Source of the DNA: an uncultured Oscillospiraceae bacterium
Lineage (GTDB): Bacteria > Bacillota > Clostridia > Oscillospirales > Oscillospiraceae
Assembly (NCBI GenBank): GCA_947626785.1
Contig: CANQTO010000008.1
Span: 1 to 64,000 of the forward strand
DNA: 64,000 nucleotides
Reading direction: 5' to 3'
In this document: positions 16,223-24,209 of the stretch, piece after piece
Position numbering within the stretch: the first letter of the stretch is position 1
How the letters are laid out: each line of letters opens with the position of its first letter
Notes under the pieces: model-generated
What the model was told of the DNA's origin: nothing
Seen by the model: the letters and a program-made list of their open reading frames with translations, nothing else
Database searches by the model: none
Position numbers and translations under genes: made by a program

Positions 16223-17137
16223 TTAAATCTGTAAGCCTGTCGTCTCGTCCAGGCCCAAGAGAATGTTCATGTTTTGGATGGCGGCCCCGGAGGCGCCCTT
16301 GCCCAGGTTGTCAAAGGTAGAGATGAGGAGGATGCGCTCCTCGTTCCCCGCCACGGTGACGCACATGCTGTCCAGGCCGCTGAGCTCATTGGCCCCCAGC
16401 ATGCCCTCCGGGCAGTCGGTATAGCGGACGATGGGCCCGGCGTAGCAGGCCCGGTAGACCTCCCGGATGTCCTCTGCCGTCCCCTTGAGCTGGGAGGCGA
16501 AGAGGGGCACGGTCACCTGCATGCCGCTGTAGAAGTCCGACACCACCGGACAGAACACCGGGGCGTTGCCCAGGCCGCAGATCAGCTGCATCTCCCTGAG
16601 ATGCTTGTGCTGCTGGGTCAGGCCGTACTGCCGGGGCGCGTCGTACAGGGCGGGGCGCTCCGGCTGCTCGTACTCGGCGATCATCTTCTTGCCGCCGCCG
16701 GAGTAGCCCGTCAGGGAATAGCAGCTCAAGAACGTATCCGCCGGGAGGATGCCCGAGCGGACCAGGGGCTCCACCAGAGAGATAAAGCCGCTGGCGTGGC
16801 AGCCGGGGTTGGCGATGCGTTTGGAGGCGCGGATGCGCTCCCGCCGTCCGGAGAGCTCTGGAAAGCCGTACTCCCAGCCCGCCGCCGTCCGGTGGGCGGT
16901 GGAGGTGTCGATGACGGCCACCCGGTCCCCGGCCAGGGCCGCCGCCTCGATGGCGGCCGCGTCCGGCAGGCAGAAGAAGGCGATGTCCGCCCCGTTGATG
17001 GCCTCCCGCCGGGCCTCCGGGTCCTTCCGCAGCTCTTCCGGGATCTGGAGCAGCTCCAGGTCCTCCCGGCCGGTGAGCCGCTGGCGGATGCGCAGGCCGG
17101 TGGTGCCGGCACTGCCGTCGATAAAGATCTTTGTCAT
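16223..17137 (-). CDS. argC: N-acetyl-gamma-glutamyl-phosphate reductase, short (type 2) form
   Basis: A 304-residue NADPH-dependent reductase of acetylglutamyl phosphate. The nucleotide-binding start is FIDGSAGTTGLRIRQRL and the catalytic cysteine is in NPGCHASG near residue 110. At about 305 residues, and with SAGTTGL rather than GASGYTG, it looks like the compact type 2 ArgC rather than the common ~345-residue type 1. It overlaps argH by four bases (17134-17137). Confidence 0.93.
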   Translation of the reverse strand: MTKIFIDGSAGTTGLRIRQRLTGREDLELLQIPEELRKDPEARREAINGADIAFFCLPDAAAIEAAALAGDRVAVIDTSTAHRTAAGWEYGFPELSGRRERIRASKRIANPGCHASGFISLVEPLVRSGILPADTFLSCYSLTGYSGGGKKMIAEYEQPERPALYDAPRQYGLTQQHKHLREMQLICGLGNAPVFCPVVSDFYSGMQVTVPLFASQLKGTAEDIREVYRACYAGPIVRYTDCPEGMLGANELSGLDSMCVTVAGNEERILLISTFDNLGKGASGAAIQNMNILLGLDETTGLQI

Positions 17138-18510
17138 TTCTTCAAAACCTCCTCGATGGCCGCGATCTGCGCCTCCACGGACTTGAGGGAGGTGCCCCCC
17201 TCGGAGATCCGCTTTTCCATGCAGGAGCGGATGTCGATCTCCGGGTATAGGTCCTCCGCGAACAGGGGACTGAACTTCTTATACTCCTCCAGGGGCAGGT
17301 CCTCCAGGACTTTGCCCCCGGCCATGCACTTGGCCACGATCTGGCCGGAGATCATGTAGGCGCTGCGGAAGGGGAGGCCCTTCTTCACCAGGTAGTCGGC
17401 CAGGTCGGTTGCGTTGATGAAGCCGCCCCGGGCGGCCTCCAGCATCCGGTCCGGCCGGGCCCGCATGGTCCGCACCATGGGGGCGAAGACCCCCAGGCAG
17501 AGCTTCACGGTGTCCACCGCGTCAAAGACGGCCTCCTTGTCCTCCTGCATGTCCTTGTTATAGGCCAGGGGCAGGCCCTTGAGGGTGGTCAGCAGGCCCA
17601 TCAGGTCCCCGTAGACCCGGCCCGTCTTGCCCCGAGCCAGCTCCGCCATATCCGGGTTGCGCTTCTGGGGCATGATGGAGGAGCCGGTGGTATAGGCGTC
17701 GGAGAGCTCAATGAATTTGAATTCCCAGCTGCTCCAGAGGATCAGCTCCTCGGACAGCCGCGACAGGTGCATCATCAGAATGGACAGGGCGCTGAGCAGC
17801 TCCAGGCAGAAGTCCCGGTCCGAGACCCCGTCCAGGCTGTTCAGGGCGATGTCCGAAAAGCCCAGCAGCTCCGCCTCCAGCCGCCGGTCGGTGGCGTAGG
17901 TGGTGCCCGCCAGGGCGCAGCAGCCGATGGGGGACACGTCCATGCGCTTTGCCGTGTCCTTTAGGCGGCCCAGATCCCGCTGGAGCATCATGCAGTAGGC
18001 CAGCAAATGGTGCCCGAAGCTGACAGGCTGGGCCCGCTGGAGGTGGGTATAGCCGGGCATGATGTCGCTCTTGTGGGCCTTGGCCTGCTCCAGCAGGGCG
18101 GCCATCAGCTCCTTCACCAGCGCTTGCAGCTCTTTGATCTCGTCGCGCAGATAGAGCCGCAGGTCCAGGGCCACCTGGTCGTTCCGGCTGCGGGCGGTGT
18201 GGAGCTTCTTGCCCACGTCCCCCAGGCGCTTGGTCAGCTCCTGCTCCACAAACATGTGGATATCCTCACAGCTGGGGTCGATCGCCAGCGCGCCGGACTC
18301 CAGGTCCGCCAGCAGCTGCTCCAGACCCGCCGTCAGGGCCTCCGCGTCCTCCGGGGACAAAATCCCCGTGGCGGCCAGCATCTTCGCGTGGGCGACGCTG
18401 CCCCGGATGTCCTGCCGGGCCATCCGGCAGTCAAAGGCGATGGAGGAATTGAAGTCGTCCGCCAGCTTGTCGGTCATGCCGGCGGTGACGCCGGCCCACA
18501 TTTTTGCCAT
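17134..18510 (-). CDS. argH: Argininosuccinate lyase
   Basis: A 458-residue member of the fumarase/aspartase superfamily that splits argininosuccinate to arginine and fumarate. Visible signatures are SRNDQVALD near residue 110, GYTHLQRAQPVSFGH near 157, and the mobile catalytic loop GSSIMPQKRNPD near 273. It starts about 70 bases after argG, across a strong hairpin, and overlaps argC by four bases. The ribosome binding site GGAG lies about 10 bases before 18510. Confidence 0.96.
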   Translation of the reverse strand: MAKMWAGVTAGMTDKLADDFNSSIAFDCRMARQDIRGSVAHAKMLAATGILSPEDAEALTAGLEQLLADLESGALAIDPSCEDIHMFVEQELTKRLGDVGKKLHTARSRNDQVALDLRLYLRDEIKELQALVKELMAALLEQAKAHKSDIMPGYTHLQRAQPVSFGHHLLAYCMMLQRDLGRLKDTAKRMDVSPIGCCALAGTTYATDRRLEAELLGFSDIALNSLDGVSDRDFCLELLSALSILMMHLSRLSEELILWSSWEFKFIELSDAYTTGSSIMPQKRNPDMAELARGKTGRVYGDLMGLLTTLKGLPLAYNKDMQEDKEAVFDAVDTVKLCLGVFAPMVRTMRARPDRMLEAARGGFINATDLADYLVKKGLPFRSAYMISGQIVAKCMAGGKVLEDLPLEEYKKFSPLFAEDLYPEIDIRSCMEKRISEGGTSLKSVEAQIAAIEEVLKK

Positions 18511-18539
18511 AAATGATCTTCTCCGAACTCAGCAGAATT

Positions 18540-18566
18540 CCTGCACGGGCAAAATGCCCGTGCAGG
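18540..18566 (-). other. Strong hairpin between argG and argH
   Basis: A perfect 12-bp stem (CCTGCACGGGCA at 18540-18551, complement at 18555-18566) with a 3-base loop lies in the 73-base argG-argH gap. No T-run follows on the minus strand, so it is more likely an mRNA stabilising or processing element than a terminator, possibly setting argG levels apart from the rest. Confidence 0.7.
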
Positions 18567-18583
18567 ACGGTATTTTATCGCAA

Positions 18584-19801
18584 TTATTCCTTTCCGTCAA
18601 CCAGGGCCTGGACTTTGATGGGCAGGCCGTAGAGGTTGATGAAACCCTCGGCGTCCTTCTGGTTGTAATCGCTCTCGCCGAAGGTGGCGATCTTCTCACT
18701 GTAGAGGGAGAAGGGACTCCAGACGCCGGCGTTGATCATGTTGCCCTTGTAGAGCTTCAGCCGCACCTTGCCGGTGACCCGCTCCTGGGTCTTGTCCACA
18801 AAGGCGCTGAGGGCCTCCCGCAGAGGGGTGAACCACTGGCCGTTGTAGACCAGCTCCGCGAAGGTGATGGACAGCTTCTGCTTCTCGTGGAGGGTCATCT
18901 TGTCCAGACAGATGCTCTCCAGCACGCTGTGGGCCTTGTAGAGGATGGCGCCGCCCGGCGTCTCGTACACGCCCCGGCACTTCATGCCCACCAGCCTGTT
19001 CTCCACGATGTCCAGCAGGCCGATGCCGTTTTCGCCGCCCAGCTTGTTGAGCTTGAGGATGATCTCCTTGGCGCTGAGCTTTTCGTCGTTCAGAGCCACG
19101 GGCACGCCCTGCTCAAAGTCCAGGGTGATGTAGGTGGGCTTGTCGGGAGCCTGGAGGGGGGAGACGCCCATCTCCAAAAAGCCGGGCTTCTCGTACTGGG
19201 GCTCGTTGCCGGTGTCCTCCAGGTCCAGACCCTCATGGCTCAGGTGCCAGAGGTTCTTGTCCTTGGAGTAGTTGGTCTCCCGGCTGATCTTCAAAGGCAC
19301 GTTGTGGGCCTCAGCGTAGTCGATCTCCTCGTCCCGGGACTTGATGCTCCACTCCCGCCAGGGGGCGATGATGGGCATGTTGGGGGCGAAGTGCTTGATG
19401 GCCAGCTCAAAGCGGACCTGGTCGTTGCCCTTGCCGGTGCAGCCGTGGACGATGGCGTCGGCCCCTTCCTTCTTGGCGATCTCCACCAGGCCCTTGGCGA
19501 TGCAGGGGCGGGCGTGGCTGGTGCCCAGCAGGTACTCCTCGTAGACGGCCCCGGCCTTCATGGTGGGGATGATGTAGTTATCTACATAGTCGTCCGTCAG
19601 GTCCAGCACGTAGAGCTTGGAGGCGCCGGTCTTGAGGGCCTTTTCCTCCAGACCCTCCAGCTCGTCGTTCTGGCCCACGTTGCCGGAGACGGCGATGACC
19701 TCGCAGTTGTTGTAGTTCTCCTTGAGCCAGGGAATAATAATGGAAGTATCCAAACCGCCGGAATAGGCCAGGACGACCTTCTTGATGTTTTCTTTGTTCA
19801 T
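18584..19801 (-). CDS. argG: Argininosuccinate synthase
   Basis: A 405-residue ATP-pyrophosphatase that condenses citrulline and aspartate. The PP-loop [10 protein letters not shown] lies near residue 10-20; [13 protein letters not shown] and the IAPWREW segment are also typical. The ATG at 19801 is chosen because TGGAG lies 6 bases upstream; an in-frame ATG at 19813 overlaps that site and has no ribosome binding site of its own. It is the first gene of the nine-gene arginine/carbamoyl-phosphate operon and the closest to the promoter at 19862-19890. Confidence 0.96.
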   Translation of the reverse strand: MNKENIKKVVLAYSGGLDTSIIIPWLKENYNNCEVIAVSGNVGQNDELEGLEEKALKTGASKLYVLDLTDDYVDNYIIPTMKAGAVYEEYLLGTSHARPCIAKGLVEIAKKEGADAIVHGCTGKGNDQVRFELAIKHFAPNMPIIAPWREWSIKSRDEEIDYAEAHNVPLKISRETNYSKDKNLWHLSHEGLDLEDTGNEPQYEKPGFLEMGVSPLQAPDKPTYITLDFEQGVPVALNDEKLSAKEIILKLNKLGGENGIGLLDIVENRLVGMKCRGVYETPGGAILYKAHSVLESICLDKMTLHEKQKLSITFAELVYNGQWFTPLREALSAFVDKTQERVTGKVRLKLYKGNMINAGVWSPFSLYSEKIATFGESDYNQKDAEGFINLYGLPIKVQALVDGKE

Positions 19802-19844
19802 GTTGTTCTCCATTCTTTGTCACGCCGCCGCGCCGCGGCCGTCG

Positions 19845-19855
19845 TGAATATTTAT
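19845..19855. promoter_or_regulatory. Candidate ARG box, downstream of the arg promoter
   Basis: TGAATATTTAT lies between the -10 element and argG. The core TGAATATTT recurs at 19920-19928 on the far side of the promoter. Both are AT-rich in GC-rich surroundings and resemble half of the ArgR/AhrC operator. The binding protein is not encoded in this window. Confidence 0.4.
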
Positions 19856-19861
19856 GCGCCA

Positions 19862-19890
19862 ATTATAGGGTCAGCCCCGGAAAATGTCAA
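19862..19890 (-). promoter_or_regulatory. Consensus sigma-A promoter of the arginine operon
   Basis: Read on the minus strand, TTGACA (19890-19885), exactly 17 bases, then TATAAT (19867-19862): a perfect match to both hexamers and spacing. It lies 60 bases before the argG start. A promoter this strong in a biosynthetic operon usually needs a repressor. Confidence 0.88.
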
Positions 19891-19919
19891 GAGGTTTTTC
19901 GGCTTTCATGCACTAATAT

Positions 19920-19930
19920 TGAATATTTGT
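19920..19930. promoter_or_regulatory. Candidate ARG box, upstream of the arg promoter
   Basis: TGAATATTTGT, inside the near-palindrome AATATTGAATATT, lies about 30 bases upstream of the -35. It is 75 bases, about seven helical turns, from its match at 19845. Two such sites flanking a promoter could allow looping by a hexameric ArgR. This is inference from sequence similarity. Confidence 0.4.
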
Positions 19931-20047
19931 TGATGTTATTGTATTCCTCTCCCCGCCCGGCGGGCCCTTCTTGTGAATAATGATACCGGGCCGCGGGGAC
20001 CCTCAAAAATCTTAAAAAATAATTCATACTTTTTCTCGCAAAGTACC

Positions 20048-20076
20048 TTGACAGATGAAGTACTTCGTGTTATATT
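20048..20076 (+). promoter_or_regulatory. Promoter of the padR-DUF4097 operon
   Basis: TTGACA (20048-20053), a 17-base spacer and TATATT (20071-20076). The spacer contains a perfect palindrome, so a bound repressor would cover the promoter. Confidence 0.8.
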
Positions 20077-20114
20077 CAGAGCGTAAAGAATACTTCACCT
20101 GTTGAAGTACTTCC
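20056..20114. promoter_or_regulatory. Cluster of GAAGTACTTC operators, probable PadR sites
   Basis: TGAAGTACTTC occurs twice (20056-20066 and 20103-20113), and a related GAATACTTCA lies between them (20088-20097). The first sits in the promoter spacer and the others lie downstream of the -10. Repeated palindromes around the promoter of a padR gene point to autorepression, as is common in this family. Confidence 0.65.
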
Positions 20115-20175
20115 ATTAGTTGGCAGGTCCCGCCAAACGGGCGGCTTCCTGCTCCGGGAAAGGAGGCGAGCGCCC

Positions 20176-20523
20176 ATGTCCATGACCGCCGACACCCTGC
20201 GCGGCAATACGGACACCATCATTCTCACCCTGCTGATGCGGGGGGACAGCTACGGCTACGAGATCAACAAGAGCGTCCAGAGACGGACCAAGGGCGAGTA
20301 CGGCTTCAAGGAAGCCACCCTGTACACCGCCTTCAAGCGCCTGGAGCAAAACGGCTTCATCCGCTCCTACTGGGGCGAGGACGGGCCCGGCGCCCGCCGC
20401 CGGTACTACTCCATCACGGAGGAGGGCCGGCGCCAGTGGGAGGAGAACGTCCGGGATTGGGAGACCACCCGCAGCCTGTTGGACGCGCTGTTCGACCCGG
20501 ATTACGACGACGAGGAGGGCTGA
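20176..20523 (+). CDS. PadR family transcriptional regulator
   Basis: A 115-residue winged-helix repressor. The N-terminal half has the PadR pattern ILTLLMRGDSYGYEINKSV, then ATLYTAFKRLEQNGFI for recognition helix and wing, then ARRRYYSITEEGR. The short C-terminal helix is that of the compact PadR-s2 type, probably for dimer formation. AAAGGAGG lies 9 bases before the ATG. The stop is five bases before the DUF4097 gene, so the two are cotranscribed; this pairing is common in Firmicutes, where the partner is linked to envelope stress. It probably binds the GAAGTACTTC sites in its own promoter. Confidence 0.92.
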   Translation: MSMTADTLRGNTDTIILTLLMRGDSYGYEINKSVQRRTKGEYGFKEATLYTAFKRLEQNGFIRSYWGEDGPGARRRYYSITEEGRRQWEENVRDWETTRSLLDALFDPDYDDEEG

Positions 20524-20528
20524 AGACC

Positions 20529-21779
20529 ATGGAAGCTGTCAGGATGCGCTTTATCGCCGAAGTCTCCGCCCGTTTTGCCGCCGCGAGAGACAGCGAAGCC
20601 AAGGCGGAGCTCATCGAAGAGCTGGCGGACAATCTGGTCCTGCGCTATCAGGAGCAGCTGGCCTCCGGCGCCGGAGAGGACGAGGCCTATGCCGCGGCCC
20701 TCAACGGCCTGGGGGATGTGAGCGAGCTGATCAGCTACCTCAACAGCGTCTCCGCCGGCCAGGCGGCCTCCTCGGACCCCCTGGAGAGCCTGCTCAACGA
20801 CCTGGAGGACATCACACAGAACGTGTTCTTCAAGGCCAAGACCGCCATCGAGGACGTGAAAAAGCGTCTGCGGGAGGAAGAGAGCGCTTCCTGCGGCGCT
20901 CCCCGGAGCCGCAGCGGCGGCCGGCGCGAGAGCGGCCGGCAGGCGAGCGCGGAGCGGGAGAGTCTCTCCCCGGAGCTGCCCCTCTCGGCCAAGGATCTGC
21001 GGGGCGTGGACGTGCGCATCGTCAACGGGGACGTGAAGCTCAGCTTCTCCGAGAGCGAGGACGGCAACGTGCTCTTCTCCGGCAACGTGGAGGAGCTGGA
21101 GCTCAGCCGCACGGCGGACGGGGTCCTGCTCATCCGCCAGGGCCGCACGGCCAGCTCCTCCTCCCTTTTCCGCCTGGGCCTGAGCTCCTCGGATGTGGAG
21201 CTCTGCCTGCCCCGACGGGACTGGGAATTCGTCCAGGTGAACACCGCCAACGGCGATGTGGAGCTGGACGGGCGCTGCCCGGTGGGCTCCGTCTCCGTCA
21301 AGACCGCCACCGGCGACATCTGCGGAGAGCTGGAGGCCTGCTCCGAGCTGACGCTGTACACCGCCAGCGGCGATGTGGACTGGCACGGCAGCGCCGGCAC
21401 GGCCTGCGTCGAGAGCGCCAGCGGAGACCTGAGCCTGGACGGGCGCTTTGAGGACCTGACGGTGACTACCGTCAGCGGGGATGTGGACCTGACCGGGTCC
21501 CTGGGCGAGGCCAAGTGCTCCACCATCAGCGGGGAACTGGCCCTGGAGAGCCTGACGCTCCCCCGGAGCCTGAGCGCCTCCTCCAAATCCGGAGACTGCT
21601 TCCTCCGCCTGCCCGGCGCGCCGGAGCAGCCCTTCTCCGTCCGGGTCTCCACCCGCAGCGGCGATGTGAGCTCCGCTTTCCCCCTCCGGCGGGCACCCGG
21701 CGGTTTCATCTGCGGCCAGGGCGGCCCGGAGTACGCCCTCTCCACCGTCAGCGGCGACGTGCAGATCGAAAAGCTCTAA
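20529..21779 (+). CDS. DUF1700/DUF4097 beta-repeat protein
   Basis: A 416-residue protein in three parts. Residues 1 to about 90 are a helical DUF1700-like region with SEAKAELIEELADNL. A charged Arg/Ser/Glu-rich linker spans about 110-155. The C-terminal DUF4097 region is built from short strands that each end in a turn such as NGDV, TGDI, SGDV or SGEL, repeated about ten times; this is the pattern of a right-handed beta-solenoid. No signal peptide or membrane helix is visible. Relatives sit beside PadR regulators or envelope stress systems such as Lia; their exact role is unknown. GGAGGG precedes the ATG at 20529, and a mobile element has inserted directly after the stop codon. Confidence 0.82.
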   Translation: MEAVRMRFIAEVSARFAAARDSEAKAELIEELADNLVLRYQEQLASGAGEDEAYAAALNGLGDVSELISYLNSVSAGQAASSDPLESLLNDLEDITQNVFFKAKTAIEDVKKRLREEESASCGAPRSRSGGRRESGRQASAERESLSPELPLSAKDLRGVDVRIVNGDVKLSFSESEDGNVLFSGNVEELELSRTADGVLLIRQGRTASSSSLFRLGLSSSDVELCLPRRDWEFVQVNTANGDVELDGRCPVGSVSVKTATGDICGELEACSELTLYTASGDVDWHGSAGTACVESASGDLSLDGRFEDLTVTTVSGDVDLTGSLGEAKCSTISGELALESLTLPRSLSASSKSGDCFLRLPGAPEQPFSVRVSTRSGDVSSAFPLRRAPGGFICGQGGPEYALSTVSGDVQIEKL

Positions 21780-21940
21780 GGAAACACTGAATAAATCGCC
21801 GCACGCATCTGGACGGCTGATTTTCCGCCATATTTAGTCTCGAAATCTTGAAATACACAAAGTATTCCTGCGATTTCTCGCCGTCATCTGACGAAAAATC
21901 ATCTCGCCCATCTGCATACTTCGACTTAATCAGTGCTTCC
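21780..21940 (-). mobile_element. MITE-like element, copy 1 (161 bp)
   Basis: The ends GGAAACACTGAATAAATCG (21780-21798) and CGACTTAATCAGTGCTTCC (21922-21940) are inverted repeats of each other at 16 of 19 positions. CTAA stands on both outer sides (21776-21779 and 21941-21944), a probable 4-bp target duplication that includes the stop codon of the DUF4097 gene. The inside is the reverse complement of copy 3 at 53296, with the same length of 161 bp. No transposase is encoded, so it is non-autonomous. A small reading frame inside it (from 21848) is part of the repeat, not a gene. Confidence 0.85.
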
Positions 21941-22024
21941 CTAAACCTACTTTGTTTAGCCCCGCGGGATGCGGATCATATATTAAATAATAAAAAATTC
22001 TGTAATGAGAAAGGAAATATGACC

Positions 22025-22159
22025 ATGAAGACTTCCGTGTATTTTGACAACATCCACCGTTTCGGCTCCTTCGACACCGACCTGAGCATGTTCCACATCA
22101 CCTCCGCTATGCGCTGGTTCGGACCCAAGGTGGACCTCTTCAACAACAGCGTGCGCTGA
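22025..22159 (+). CDS. Small unknown protein, 44 residues
   Basis: A short frame starting MKTSVYFDNIHRFGSFDTD and ending in FNNSVR, rich in aromatic residues (six Phe, one Tyr, one Trp). AAGGA at 22011-22015 lies 9 bases before the ATG at 22025; an ATG at 22019 is too close to that site. The upstream 60 bases are very AT-rich and include TATATT at 21979-21984, a possible -10. A terminator begins 52 bases after the stop. It has no leader-core cleavage motif and no modification enzyme nearby, so it is not clearly a RiPP precursor. It could be a regulatory or toxin peptide, a leader peptide, or a gene remnant beside the mobile element. Confidence 0.5.
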   Translation: MKTSVYFDNIHRFGSFDTDLSMFHITSAMRWFGPKVDLFNNSVR

Positions 22160-22210
22160 ACCCGCATTAAATCACTTACCCATCTCTCTCTTCTTATACC
22201 CTCCCATGCG

Positions 22211-22242
22211 AAAGCTCCGGCTCAGATGAGCCGGAGCTTTTA
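22211..22242 (+). terminator. Intrinsic terminator after the small peptide gene
   Basis: AAAGCTCCGGCTCA (22211-22224) pairs with TGAGCCGGAGCTTTT (22227-22241). The same hairpin, differing by one internal base, recurs at 22921-22951. Confidence 0.85.
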
Positions 22243-22334
22243 GCTTATCGAAAAGCGGTCGTTTTATGGACTTTTGGGCCGCGCTGTGATAACATGGGTT
22301 CTGATAATATCGTACAGGGGGTGGGTCAGGCACC

Positions 22335-22901
22335 ATGATCAGCGTACAGACCGCCGAGAGTATCCTGTCCAACAGCGATAAGCTGTTGACCGGGATGAGG
22401 AAATATAAGAAGATCATGGACGCCCTCTACTGGACAGATGTGTCGGCCGACCGGGATTTCCAGCGCGCGTTCAACGATTTTTTCGTCATGCGCTCCAGAA
22501 AGAGCCAATATTACGAGATGTTCTATTCGTATCTGGAAGAGAAGAAAGATACGGGCACCACCTTCGAGGAGACGCTGGATCATCTGAACAAAGCCGAGGG
22601 GCGGTTTGAGATATCCTTTTCAAGCAAGCTGATACACGTACTCAATCCCAACAGGCCGATCTGGGATCATAACGTGGCGGTGGAGCATTTCAGAATGAGG
22701 CTGCCCGGCTACGGAGCGGGGATCCCGGCCCGGCGCAGAGAGATCATCCGGGCCTATCACGAATTTTGCAGCAGGTTCTATGAATATCTGGAGTCCAGTC
22801 AGGGGCAGACGATACTCAGGCTGTTCAACGACAAGTATCCCCATACCGGCTTTACGGACGCAAAAAAGCTCGATTTTCTCCTGTGGGCAGATCATGACTG
22901 A
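22335..22901 (+). CDS. Hypothetical protein, 188 residues
   Basis: Not recognised. A mixed, mostly helical soluble protein with no signal peptide or membrane segment, beginning MISVQTAESILSNSDKLL. Distinct segments are SFSSKLIHVLNPNRPIWDHN (about 94-113) and GFTDAKKLDFLLW near the C terminus. The first recalls a helix-loop pattern seen in some DNA-glycosylase-like or defence-associated proteins, but that is only an impression. The ribosome binding site is weak (GGGGGTG) and the base composition is less GC-rich than the flanking genes. The gene is enclosed by two almost identical terminators, which suggests it came in as a cassette. Confidence 0.7.
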   Translation: MISVQTAESILSNSDKLLTGMRKYKKIMDALYWTDVSADRDFQRAFNDFFVMRSRKSQYYEMFYSYLEEKKDTGTTFEETLDHLNKAEGRFEISFSSKLIHVLNPNRPIWDHNVAVEHFRMRLPGYGAGIPARRREIIRAYHEFCSRFYEYLESSQGQTILRLFNDKYPHTGFTDAKKLDFLLWADHD

Positions 22902-22920
22902 AAAATTCAAATACGACCTA

Positions 22921-22951
22921 AAAAGCTCCGGCTCAGACGAGCCGGAGCTTT
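22921..22951. terminator. Bidirectional terminator between the unknown gene and cinA
   Basis: AAAGCTCCGGCTC (22922-22934) pairs with GAGCCGGAGCTTT (22939-22951). On the minus strand the stem runs into TTTTTA, ending the comM-thiI-cinA operon. On the plus strand it follows the 188-residue gene. It is a near copy of the hairpin at 22211. Confidence 0.85.
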
Positions 22952-22955
22952 CAGT

Positions 22956-24209
22956 TTATTCAACAGGCAGATCCGTCAGCCAGCGGCGCATCATGTCGAA
23001 GGCGTGGTTGCCGGCCATGCGGCGGATGAAGCTGCGGGTGCGCCAGGCGCCCATGTGGGTCTCGCGCACGTAGGTCCGCCCCTCCACCGCCATGGAGATG
23101 AACACGGTCCCCACCTCGTGGACCCCGTCCCCGTCGGGTCCGGCCAGGCCCGTGACGCCCAGGCCGATGTCCGCCCCGGTGAGGGCCCGGACGCCCTCGG
23201 CCATGGCCTTAGCCACCTCGTAGCTGACGGCGCCCTTCTCCTCGATCAGGGCCGGGTCGATGCCCAGGACGCGGGCCTTGACCTCATTGGTATAGGTGAC
23301 GGCCCCGCCCAAATAGACGGCGCTGGCCCCGGGGATCTCGGTAAAGCGGCTGCCGATATCGCCGCCGGTGCAGCTCTCGGCGGCGGCAAAGGTCAGGCCC
23401 CGCTCCTTCATCAGCGGCAGCACCGCCTCCTCGATGCACTCCACGTCCACCCCATAGACGACCTCGCCCAGACGCTCCCGCACGTGCTCCATCACCGGCC
23501 GGATCATGGCCTCGGCCTCCGCTTCGCTGTGGGCCTTGGCGGTCACTTGCAAGAGGCAGTCACACTCCTTGGCGTAGGGGGCCATGGTGGGGTTCGTCAT
23601 GACGTTCATCTCGTCCCGGAACAGGTCGTCCACGGCGCTCTCGCCCATGCCGAAGACGCGGACCGAATGGGAGACGATCTGTTCGTCGGAGAGCCTTTTC
23701 AGGTAGGGGATGCCGTAGGCCTCCATCATGGGGCAGCACTCCTTGGGAGGGCCGGGGAACATGAGCACGGTCTTCCCGTCCTTCTCGAAGGCGCAGCCGG
23801 GGGCCGTGCCCCACAGGTTATGGAACACCGTGGAGCCCTCCGGCAGCAGGGCCTGGGAGAAGTTGTTGGGGGTCAGCTGCTTGCCGCCCTTGATGTAGTC
23901 ATACATGGTGTCCAGCTCCGCCTGGACCGGCACAAGGGGCAGGCCGAAGGCCTCGGCCAGGATCTGCTTGGTCAGATCGTCGCAGGTGGGGCCCAGGCCG
24001 CCGGTGGTGATGAGGATGTCCGCCCGGCCCTTGGCGATCTCCACGCACTGGCGCAGGCGCTGGGGATTGTCGCCCACCACGGTGTGGTATTTCACGTTGA
24101 TGCCGATCTTCGACAGCATCTCCGACACGTCCCGGGCGTCGGTATTGGTCACGTGGCCCAGCAGCAGCTCGGTGCCCACGGAGATGATCTCGGTGTCATA
24201 AGCTCTCAT
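22956..24209 (-). CDS. cinA: CinA-type nicotinamide-nucleotide amidase
   Basis: A 417-residue two-domain protein. Residues 5 to about 170 are a MoaB/MogA-like fold (EIISVGTELLLGH, TTGGLGPTCDDLT) that in CinA acts on ADP-ribose. Residues about 255-410 are the nicotinamide mononucleotide deamidase domain with the catalytic serine in AAESCTGGDIGS near residue 276 and VTGLAGPDGDG. CinA recycles pyridine nucleotides and is co-regulated with competence in some Firmicutes. It is the last gene of comM-thiI-cinA and overlaps thiI by 14 bases. Confidence 0.94.
   Translation of the reverse strand: MRAYDTEIISVGTELLLGHVTNTDARDVSEMLSKIGINVKYHTVVGDNPQRLRQCVEIAKGRADILITTGGLGPTCDDLTKQILAEAFGLPLVPVQAELDTMYDYIKGGKQLTPNNFSQALLPEGSTVFHNLWGTAPGCAFEKDGKTVLMFPGPPKECCPMMEAYGIPYLKRLSDEQIVSHSVRVFGMGESAVDDLFRDEMNVMTNPTMAPYAKECDCLLQVTAKAHSEAEAEAMIRPVMEHVRERLGEVVYGVDVECIEEAVLPLMKERGLTFAAAESCTGGDIGSRFTEIPGASAVYLGGAVTYTNEVKARVLGIDPALIEEKGAVSYEVAKAMAEGVRALTGADIGLGVTGLAGPDGDGVHEVGTVFISMAVEGRTYVRETHMGAWRTRSFIRRMAGNHAFDMMRRWLTDLPVE

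Noticed and set aside
21848-22159. A 103-residue frame that would join the MITE-like element to the small peptide gene
   Set aside because: The first part lies inside the repeat and recurs as an antisense frame in copy 3 at about 53182-53388. Only the part from 22025 has a fitting ribosome binding site.
22025-22159. RiPP precursor peptide
   Set aside because: No radical SAM, lanthipeptide synthetase, YcaO or transporter gene is nearby, and no leader-core boundary or Cys/Ser/Thr-rich core is visible.
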